Shown in pieces: positions 55,760 to 64,000 of a DNA stretch of 64,000 nucleotides. Source of the DNA: Bryoerythrophyllum caledonicum (lineage: Eukaryota; Streptophyta; Bryopsida; Pottiales; Pottiaceae); the NCBI GenBank assembly GCA_963971425.1, contig OZ020518.1:18108990-18172989 (forward strand), written 5' to 3'. The notes under the pieces are model-generated. The model was not told the origin of the DNA. It was given only the letters and a program-made list of their open reading frames with translations, and ran no database searches. Each line of letters starts with the position of its first letter. The first letter of the stretch is position 1. The position numbers and the translations under genes were made by a program.

Positions 55760-56236
55760 GAGAAAAATGGTGGTTGAGTGTCGAAGCTGCTCGCAACTTG
55801 TCTAGTTTGTCGTCCGGTCACTCACAAAATAGTGTAGATTAAGAATAGTAAGAGATAAAGAATGTTTATGTGATGAATACGGCAGTGACGCGAGAAGTAA
55901 CTTCGTGATCAATACATGTACGAAGCATGCTGCAAGTTTCGGCGGCTCTTTATTGAACAGTGGTGCAAAATCTCTACATATTGGAGACGAGGTCAAATTG
56001 TAATAATAATTACACATAATAATTGGTGGTGAAGCGTAGGTTTTCTCGTCAGTGCCGTTGTTTTCAAGGCGCTCGGGGTCAGCATGCGGCGGAAAGACTT
56101 ATGGCGTCTAGAGCTATGTCTGGATTATCTAACGGTTCTGTACCTCATTCTCAGCTAATTTCTACATATGTATATTCTTTTGTACAACTAACTTCGCCAG
56201 TTCAAGTTCTATTTTACAAATTGGAAACTGGTGCAG
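55760..56236. other. Divergent/tandem spacer left of the ferric reductase stop
   Basis: Holds the 5' region of the 405-aa gene and the 3' end of the ferric reductase, which is transcribed in the same direction. No other gene seen. Confidence 0.4.
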
Positions 56237-59200
56237 CTAGAGGTCGAAGCTCACAGAGTGGAAATGAAACTGCGCTTGCCGGTTTTTGAAGTTCTGGGAG
56301 CGGCATTCCAATGCTACGCTTTCTTGAAGGCCTTTGGATCCACAGATAAGAACGCCGGTCTCTTCTCCGGTAATCGTCGATGCGGCAGCGTCGAAGATGT
56401 CTGCAGACAATGCAAGCCAAATCCTGTGAGGTTTCTCGGACAAAGAAAAATGCCATCAAAAATTTCTCACTCTAATGGTTTCTCAAGCACCAGACCTCGG
56501 AAATTGGGTCGGGAGCCTTTGGTAACTTGGCACATGTCCATGAGTGTTGCAGGATGGGCTTCTAGATCAGGTTTTGCCGGATCTTCAGTGCTACTGATGT
56601 TGATGTTGGCCGTCGAGGTTTGCGGCACGGAAGGGCTGATGTAGCTCCATGCCGGGTTCCAAAGGAGAAGCACGGCACCTCCGCAGACGACGATGCCCAC
56701 TCCAGTGCTGACAAAGAACAGAAACACGTCCAGAGCGAGCGGAAACGGACTCTTGTAGAGGTTGAAGAGGCCGGACATGAGAACAAATCCTGCAACTGAC
56801 GAGAGTATGACCGCCACCATCAAAAGATTTTGGCTCGACGCGGTAGGAGTCAAGCTGGAGATGGTGTCCACGGAGTCGGCTTCTTTCTTGCTGGTGCTGC
56901 AAGTATCTTCGAAGTCCAGCACTTTGGAGTCGAATTGCGTGAAGTCGTCACAGATCATGGCGTCGTCGACTCGCGTGACGAAAACCTTGACTTCCAGGGT
57001 GAGGGAGTGGGGGTCACCGTTGGCGAGGCGTGGTAGGATTTGTGCAGGGCGGATGTCACGCAGAGTGGACAACTCGGAGACGCTGCGCACACACCATATC
57101 ACTTGCACGTGAACCGGCAATCTCTCCTGCTTGAGCTCGTGGCGCTTCAGTAGGTCGTTGAGAATCGCCAGAAAGGGAGTTATCCCTGCCCCGCCCGCAA
57201 TCAACATGAGGCTCTTGTACCTGAATTACCAGGGAATCGATCTCAAGTTAGAAACGTTCCTGAAGTCATGGTTTACAGAATCGTTTCGGGATGTGTGAAA
57301 GATATTACCTTAGGAAATAGTCTGATTCGTGCCCGTAGGGCCCCTCAGCGTGCAGTTTGAGCGCGAATGGACACTCCAGCCTGGGGTTGACTGCTTGAGG
57401 GGCGAGATTCTCAAGAATGACGCTGTGGAGGCCATGCGTCCAGTCTCCCAGCGGCTTGATGCAGATAGAGATCGTGTTGGCGGTGTTGAGCGAGCTGGAT
57501 GCGCTGCTGAAGGGGTGCCATTCCAGGCGTGAGATCCCGGGGACGTTAATGTACACGAAGCTCAATGCGTTGTACTCAAACCCTGCAGATCGAAGATCAT
57601 GTCAGGTGCAATGTTTCACGCCATGGAGTGCATGATGGAGCTGGGCATGCGATTGACCGAATCATACCTTGTTTCACGGGTATCTTGAGCTCCACGATCC
57701 CACTGGGCAGCACCTGCGCCGTCACGCCACTCAACCGTTTCCGCGACTGCACCATCCGCAAGAACCTGTCGATGAAGAAGAGGAAGACGCCGCCCATGCA
57801 CTTGCCCATGTTCCCTTTCCCGACATGCCACGCATAGAACGCGAACAGCACAATGTAGAGCTGATGTGTGCCGTAGAACAAGTTGAAAAACCGCGTCCGC
57901 ACGGGAGCAAACGCGGTGACCCACATGAGAATCCCCGCCATCGCCCCCACAACTCCAGGCAGATTCGCAATCCCTTCTTGAGAGTATCTCCACTCCATTA
58001 TCTGCTCAAAAAAACAAACTTGTTCAAATCCACAACTCCCAAGAGAAACTAGGGTTTCGCGAGATGTGTCCATCACATACCATGTGGGTTTCGTGCCGCG
58101 AGCTGTAGTAGATACAGTAGAGGACGCCGTGCATCGTGAGCAGCACCATGGTCAAGTGCCCCAGCCATCGATGGTACCGCACAGCATGCTCAAACGGCAC
58201 ATGAATCAAGCGCAGAATCGGCGACCCTCGCGTCACCGGCAGAAAGAGGAGCGTCATGACGAACGGGATCACCTTCCCGAACAGCTCCCCGGACTTGTCC
58301 AGCTTCGCTTGCCATCTGCGAAACACCAAACAAATGAACCTTCCGAACGAGACTTACACCATGAGATCGACTGATCAAGCGGAGTCGACGGACTTACTTC
58401 TTCTCGAACCCCGGAATCTCGTCCCCGTGGTTGATGCTGTCGAAGCGCGGCACGGTCAAGTTGGTGGTGAAGCAGACGACGACGAAGAGCACCAGCGCGA
58501 TGCCGAACAAGTCGATGGCGGTCAGAATACCCAGCGGACTCCGCACCACCAGCGGCTGCGTCCATATGTTGCGCGTGAAGCCTCGCCATAGCCTCTCGAG
58601 CTTGGACCTCTTGCTGTCGTTCACCTCCAGCTCCCTGAAGACGTCGAATCACACCATCAAGCACATGGAAAGAAGCTGCGGTGATGTACGTACGACGCGA
58701 TATTCATCAATATGCTTTACTGTGCAGTACGATCATGCCGTTCACCACGCCTCTGGTGGAGGTCCGGTCTCTCTCATGCGGAAAGCGAAAGTGGGGACCC
58801 CCCAACTCGGCACTTATTATGCACGCTCGCCAAAAGCGAACAGTAATCGAGAAGAAAATTATGCAAACATAATCTTGCAGTTGACCCTCATATCGTGATG
58901 AGTCAGACCGCAAAACTGCCCTCATGATCGGTCTCTGATTGTTGACCTTTGCTCATTGAGTCCAACTAATCAAAAGAATGGAAAATCAATCTAGACATCA
59001 GATGAATTAGTGCTATTTCTGTGATTAGACTGGATAGATCCGACTCTGAAGGCGGAGATAGACGAAATCCTGTCTGTATCTAGAAAAACGTCAAGTCAGC
59101 TCTGAACGATTGTGAGAAAGCCAACTGTCAAAAACACGTCGTTATTCAGATTAATGAGTGAATTTGGTGACGAGGAGATGATTGGAACTTTATAACTGTG

Positions 59201-59949
59201 TCCGTTACTGTGAAGATCATATCTGTACTCGGAATTGATGGTAAAACTCCGAGCGAAGTTACAGATTAGAAAACGCAAGCAGCTGGTTCGATCAGCAATC
59301 ACGGTGACGGCAGCTTACTTGGTGGGAAACCGCCTGGTTAACTCGAGGTAGAGCAAGGCGAAGATCGCCAACGCAATCACCGGGCACGCGTAGAGAACAT
59401 AATACGTCGCTGCAAAAACCAGGCATGTTCACGTCTTATCAGAAAACCAACATACAGCGAGGAACAAATTTTTAATTGATCGATTCCACTTCGGTCGAAG
59501 AATTCCTGTACCGAAGCATGTAAACAGAACCAAATACAGAAATCCATGCTCAATTCCTAGTAAGATCAGGAGGAAAACTTCAGAGTGTAAGGGAAACTTC
59601 TTTCAGAGTGGTGTATGAATTCAAAGGAAACGAAAAGTGGACTCCCATGATCAAACTGCAAGGAAAATAGCTAGCTCGGTGTCTGAATTTCTGTACCGCT
59701 CGAGCCAAAGAAGCTGGAGTAAACATTTTTCGTCACGTCTTGTTTAAAGATGCTTCCCGGAGTGGTGGGATACAAGAGCCACAGCACCAGCCAGAGCACC
59801 GCCACTGCCCAGCACGCGACCCGGAGACAAATCCTCAGAGCTCGTACAGAGCCGAATCCCAACCCATAGCCACGTCCGGTATCGGCAACGTTGGGCAGCA
59901 GCACCTCCACCAGCTTCATCATCATGGAAGTCCTGTCTGTAAACCTCAT
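56237..59949 (-). CDS. FRO: Ferric-chelate reductase, FRO family
   Basis: Eight exons on the minus strand: 59,949-59,697, 59,409-59,319, 58,634-58,398, 58,315-58,081, 58,001-57,668, 57,582-57,309, 57,220-56,496 and 56,400-56,237. Total 2,313 bases, 770 aa; phases match throughout. A membrane flavocytochrome that passes electrons from NADPH through FAD and heme to Fe(III) chelates. Heme His pairs lie in HRWLGHLTMVLLTMHG and GTHQLYIVLFAFYAWHVG. The FAD site is HPFSSAS (usually HPFT), and the NADPH site is LIAGGAGITPFLAIL. The end, LICGSKGLQESVALECRS and FHFHSVSFDL, is typical. Two extra hydrophobic segments before the last exon (LLMVAVILSSVAGFVLMSG and DVFLFFVSTGVGIVV) also fit FRO proteins. 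No ferric-iron response site was looked for successfully upstream. Confidence 0.92.
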
Positions 59950-61163
59950 GTCGAAGCTCTGGACAAAGCTCTACTACCATGTACTAGTCCCCCGTCTACA
60001 TCTCTCATCACAGGACTCGGATGTCAACTCCGTGACTTGGGTACTACACATGACGAGAGTGACGACTGATCGGAACATATGGATCGCTTCATGTGAATCA
60101 TCAACTGACATGGCTTTTTCTTTTCCACCATGCAGCCTACTCCAGAAGATTCAGCTTCTAGAGGAAGGAATCTAATTGCTTGTGCAGCTACTACATCATG
60201 GACGACTTAGAGTGAGAATTTTTATAGCAGTACGATTTTGGAAAGGTAACGTGCATGTAGACTTTGTTCCCTCGCTGACGTCGATGTGCAACTGAACATT
60301 AGTTGTAATGATCGAGTTCAACATGCCGGAGGTGGATTCTTAGTGATGAGATTTAGATGGTGGAGCTGCTGCAGATTAACCATGGCTCGGTGCAGCTTTT
60401 TGGAGTTGACAAGCAATCTACATTCATCACTAGATTAAGTAGGAGGACCTGCAAAGAACCAACTGAGGCATACCACTTCACTGAAATCATCTCAAGGTAC
60501 ATCCTTGGTAAACTTCTGAATCAAAACCGACGATTGCAGGAGATTGACAGGAGATTCAATGTAACGAGAAGAGATAAGTTCCATCCACGTACAGTATGTT
60601 CCCTGACAATGACTAAACTGTTTCAGTACTGTAACCACTGCCGAATTAATTTGAGGTTAGACTCAGCCGGGCCCCATAATTTAGTCCACTTTGTTGACCT
60701 CTTTCAAAGCCTGCGCTGACCTGCTGGAGTGTAGATGGTCAAAAGGGGCTTCAAGGACGCTCCGTTCCTTTGAGTTCCCTCCACGTCTTTGGGTGGGGCT
60801 TGTCACCCCCAATTATTGAGCAAAAAAACGCACCAGCACTCTTTGTCCATGTGGGAGCTTTAAGGAGACGTGCGGAAAAGCGCGCACACATACTCCAAGC
60901 GCATCGCTAGTCCGATTTCGGCACCTTTCTGGTATTTTTCACATGTTTTCCACACTTTTTTTTATCACTTCTTTCGACGCTTCACAAAGAAGTGTCGGAT
61001 TATGCCCCATTTTGTACTCGGCAGCCTCAGAAGATGACAAATTCACTTGATTAATTTCGTTCCAATCCATGAGTCATCACCTTGTCAATCGCTAAATGCC
61101 AATGTGGAGTTCTGTCTGCTTTGTTTGTTGAACAGTCAAACCAACGCCATCTGTACAGCCATG
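59950..61163. other. Upstream region of the ferric reductase, one weak ORF
   Basis: The first few hundred bases should hold the FRO promoter. A plus-strand frame at 60,357-60,719 (120 codons, ATG start, VELLQINHGSVQLFGVDKQS, YHFTEIISRYILGKLLNQNR) has normal composition but no known domain and no context. I do not count it as a gene. Confidence 0.3.
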
Positions 61164-61327
61164 CACTAGTACAAAACGGGGCTGTTTTCGACAGTGCTCT
61201 ACATACGACACTTTTTGATGAAGTGTCCCCAAAAAAAAAGTGTCAACAAAAATTGTCGAAAACTTGTGCATAATGTAATACGTGTTTGAATGTAGAGTGT
61301 CGAAAACAGCCCCCACTTGTACTAGTG
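61164..61327. mobile_element. CACTA-type MITE, 164 bp
   Basis: Begins CACTAGTACAAAACGGGGCT and ends with the inverted match (right arm, minus strand: CACTAGTACAAGTGGGGGCT); both arms continue with GTTTTCGACA, about 26 of 30 positions matching. ATG flanks it on both sides (61,161-61,163 and 61,328-61,330), the 3-bp duplication expected for CACTA elements. The interior has repeated AGTGTC motifs, like subterminal binding sites. It has no coding capacity. Confidence 0.85.
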
Positions 61328-62015
61328 ATGGAAGAAGTGGTCATAATCCGACTTGCACGCAACGTCAGCTGTGTGAATGTAATGCTTATAATGAGTCTAC
61401 CTACTCGGACAGGAGATTGTTTAACACAATATTCGCCTTTCAAGTGAATGGTGGCAGCAGTCAAGCTTCACATCCATGGTTGACATACGCGAATAAGGGA
61501 TAAATTTTCATATTCTGACGTTGCCATCCAGCACTGTGCATCATCTGGAACTGTAGTGATCCTACATTGACAGGAGAGATGACTCCTTCCTTCAAAAAGG
61601 CGGTCCGAAAACTTACACACGTAAAAAGTGGTAAAAATCAATAGGAAATCCTCACTATGTCGCATTCCTTTTTTGAAATGCTGCACTAGGTTGCAGTTGT
61701 TGAATAAAAACGTATAGAATGTCAAAAAACAGTGAATAGCTATTGTAGACAACATATGACACCTGTGTTGACGTAAATGTGATTATCTGAGAAGACCATT
61801 TCAGGTGCTCAAACTTGATCACTGAGCTCCAACTGAGGTGAACCTACTGACGTAATGCGCCAAAGGATGATGTGTACAGGCTGCAAGAGTAGAAAGCAGT
61901 GACTTACAAGTGAACCAGATCTTTGTGGGGCCAGCACAGTTAAATGAAATTCAACCAGTCACTGCTTCATGTCACCAGCCACACGATCCTTGCCTCATAC
62001 GGATCTCCCTATTTA
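61328..62015. other. Intergenic DNA between two MITEs
   Basis: No gene or clear structure seen. Confidence 0.3.
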
Positions 62016-62542
62016 AGGTAGAGGCACCCAATTCCGATCACTTAAGCCAGTTCGGGACTCAAATGACATTGTATGTTAAAAACATTTATGTAGAAAGATG
62101 CGGAATTAGGAATGAAACTCGACAAATGTTTTTTCAAATTTAATCACAAAGATTTCGAATTGGTATAGAATTTAAAAACCCAGGAATCACTGGGGCCCAT
62201 AATCAAACTCTAGAGTAGGTGAGATTTGGTGCCCTCCTTTGCCCAATGCCAATATGTGAGAGTGAGTAAAAGATAGAAGGCATGCCATGGATAACCAACT
62301 CATGGAGGGTACCCAAAACCGATAAGCCTTGTTCGACTTTTGAGGCAATGCCACCAATGAGAGCTCAACTGAGGTGGAGCAACCCAAAATTGCACACATC
62401 ATGACCCAATGCCGATAATGGTTGGTGTTCTCAAATTTTGAGTTATCGATTTTGGGTCACTTCATGCACCATTTCAAGCATATGCCACTTTCATGCACCA
62501 TGCCATGCATACTCTACTGATCGGAATTGGATGCCTCTACCT
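62016..62542. mobile_element. TA-flanked MITE, 527 bp
   Basis: The left end AGGTAGAGGCACCCAATTCC and the inverted right end AGGTAGAGGCATCCAATTCC match at 24 of 25 positions including the next five bases (GATCA). TA stands on both sides (62,014-62,015 and 62,543-62,544), the duplication of Tc1/mariner-type elements. Inside, variants of CCCAATGCC and CCGATAA recur several times. No coding capacity. Confidence 0.75.
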
Positions 62543-63307
62543 TACCCAGGTCGAGCGCTGCACCAAGTCATACCCTTGGGTGGGTCCATTTTTCTGGCCT
62601 TTTAACTTTTGTGGCTCTAGAGGCTGTTTTTGGAATTTTCTTGGAGGCCCTCTCCAACATAAAAATAGGGGCCGATTTTGTCCCTATCCTCCCCACCATC
62701 CCCCACCCTCCCAAGCCTGAGGCTTGGTGCAACGTTCAACCGGGGTATTTGGGCATATCCGCTTCATATCCACACCAGAATTTTTTTAATTTTTTAATTT
62801 TAGGGAACTCTATAGCCCCTGATGTGAGCTGTAGGTGCTTCGAGAGGCTACGAGTAATTGGCTAGAAACTCTGTACCACCAGAGCCTATGAATTGATTCC
62901 AGGGTGGTAGTCCACCAAATCTGTTGCAAGGTTATGTAGCACTGCACTTTCATAGAGTGTGCAGGCTATATTCCATACTATGTACTTGCGGTTTTCATGA
63001 CGTGTGGCACTTTTGAGTAACAATACAAAGACCTTTGGTTTTTTAATATTCTATCATCAATGTTTGATTTGTCACTGGAGCGGAGAAAACAGAGAAAACA
63101 GTACTTGATGTGGAAGATTCTTAGTGTGAAATATTACCTTTCACACAATTGTTCCTTTTTGAGTTAAAGAGGCTAGGTCAACCCAAGGGGAGCTTTACAA
63201 ACAGAGTTCAGTGCAGTCAAGCGCATTATCACAACAAACAGAGGCGACCATGGTCAACATGTTTGTCACCCATGTAAGCTTTCTTCCTTTTATCCTTTCA
63301 GTTCAGT
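62543..63307. other. Intergenic DNA, no gene supported
   Basis: A frame at 62,527-62,865 overlaps the MITE end and shows no domain. Nothing else stands out. Confidence 0.3.
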
Positions 63308-63478
63308 TTCTTTTTCCTTTCTCCTTTTCCTTTTTTTCTTTTTTTTCTTTTTTTTTGGCACACACAAGTTGTTACATTGGCATGCGGTCGCGTCAAGTGA
63401 GAGAAGATTTTCCAGCCAGGGATCGAACCCACAACCTCATGGATATCTCATACTACCACCTAGGTAGTTTAGGGTCAT
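63308..63478 (-). mobile_element. tRNA-derived SINE
   Basis: On the minus strand a pol III B box GGTTCGATCCC (63,429-63,419) lies about 35 bases after an A-box-like TACCTAGGTGGTAGTATG (about 63,466-63,449). The body continues for about 60 bases and ends in an A-rich tail seen as the T tracts at 63,308-63,356. Box order, spacing and the tail fit a SINE rather than a tRNA gene, since no cloverleaf can be folded. Borders and target duplication are not fixed. Confidence 0.6.
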
Positions 63479-63610
63479 CTCGGACAAATTTCACTTCAAT
63501 TGTCAAGCTTGTCTTTTGCTTTGATACTTGTCAGTTTCTGCAACAACTCCAAGATTACCAAAACAACAAATCCATGTTTCACCAAAACCACCCCAAATTT
63601 GTCTAAATAA

Positions 63611-64000
63611 CTCCTAAATATCTTTGGCAATTTCACATTAAAAAATTGCTTCAAAAATGTTGGTTCTAGTGCAATGAGCAAGGAAGGAGAGAAAAACTAT
63701 TACTTCCAGTTTTAATCGTGGGATCTCAATTGAGTCTTATTGAGTAACATACTCACAAAATTTCATAAACTTTGTCCACATGGATTGAAAGATTGTAGTG
63801 TTTGAAATAAAGAAAAGGGTCCATTTTCTTCCATGGGTTGAGTGGATCAGTAGACTTTGACTTCACTTGGTGTCAAATTTCTGCACTACACAAGGTCTAA
63901 ATTCATTACCATCATGTTAAGCATAATGTTGGTTCCTTGTATAACAATTTTTAGAGGTAGAGAAGGGGTGTAGCATATTCAAAACTATTGTGCAAGGAGT
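63611..64000. mobile_element. Second copy of the 24.8-kb TTAA element, cut by the window edge
   Basis: The left end ATAACTCCTAAATATCTTTG aligns with TTAACCCCTAAAGGCCCTAG at 24,766. The sequence from 63,665 on follows 24,822-25,160 in the same orientation, including TCTAGTGCAATGAG, GGATTGAAAGATT, AGACTTTGACTTCACTT and AGGTAGAGAAGGG. Similarity is about 80% by eye. Confidence 0.75.

Noticed and set aside
54255..55805. Plus-strand ORFs around 99-134 codons
   Set aside because: Shadows of the four-exon minus-strand 405-aa gene, whose junctions close in frame.
57329..58591. Plus-strand ORFs of 67-127 codons across the ferric reductase
   Set aside because: Shadows of FRO exons; the minus-strand frames carry all the heme, FAD and NADPH motifs and matched splice sites.
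63361..63480. Possible tRNA gene on the minus strand
   Set aside because: A and B boxes are present but no cloverleaf or acceptor stem can be formed and an A-rich tail follows; a SINE fits better.
1..64000. CRISPR arrays, bacterial operons, rRNA genes
   Set aside because: None seen; introns and eukaryotic transposons show this is a plant nuclear sequence.

Overview
The window reads as nuclear DNA of a green plant. Spliced genes with GT-AG introns, a plant-type ferric reductase, a short run of CCCTAAA repeats and plant-type transposon families all point that way. The mix of retroelements (a gypsy element with its own DNA methyltransferase, a LINE that appears to carry two endonucleases) would suit a streptophyte alga or a non-seed land plant better than a flowering plant. 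That placement is inference; nothing here fixes the species.

Left 43 kb, a nest of transposable elements. 1-3.1 kb: 5' part of a minus-strand Ty3/gypsy element (gag with four zinc knuckles, a tRNA-Asp-like primer binding site, a putative LTR that contains an open frame). 3.4-10.8 kb: a decayed plus-strand Ty3/gypsy element with gag/protease, a C5 cytosine methyltransferase, reverse transcriptase, RNase H and integrase, ending in a PHD finger, followed by its 3' LTR. 10.8-21.6 kb (leader possibly to 22.6 kb): a decayed minus-strand LINE with a gag-like ORF1, a tandemly duplicated 2A-like peptide, an APE endonuclease, reverse transcriptase, RNase H and a C-terminal restriction-like endonuclease, the layout known from Dualen/RandI elements. 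23-27.3 kb: an LTR fragment, transposon debris and small non-autonomous elements. 27.9-30.8 kb: a broken pogo-type transposase gene. 30.9-32.9 kb: gene fragments, including a superfamily-1 helicase remnant.

32,919-43,280: a complete Mutator-like element (MULE) with 310-bp terminal inverted repeats, a perfect 9-bp target duplication and two convergent spliced genes whose reading frames close exactly across every junction: a 917-aa mudrA-type transposase and a 1,533-aa protein with a C-terminal Ulp1/C48 protease with its His/Asp/Cys triad. The pentamer CGATA/TATCG is strikingly concentrated in its terminal repeats, introns and intergenic spacer. This resembles the VANDAL/VANC sequence-specific anti-silencing systems of Arabidopsis and is my main candidate for an undescribed system.

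Right 20 kb, host genes: a coiled-coil protein (44.4-45.8 kb, +), a YchJ/UPF0225-type SEC-C protein (48.5-49.9 kb, +), a CCG-binding-protein-1-like protein (52.6-53.7 kb, +), an unidentified 405-aa protein (54.3-55.8 kb, -) and an eight-exon ferric-chelate reductase (56.2-59.9 kb, -). Between and beyond them lie small elements: a TTAA-flanked repeat family in two copies, a 164-bp CACTA-type MITE with an ATG target duplication, a 527-bp TA-flanked MITE, a tRNA-derived SINE and a second copy of the 24.8-kb repeat at the right edge. All exon models were built by eye from splice signals and frame continuity.
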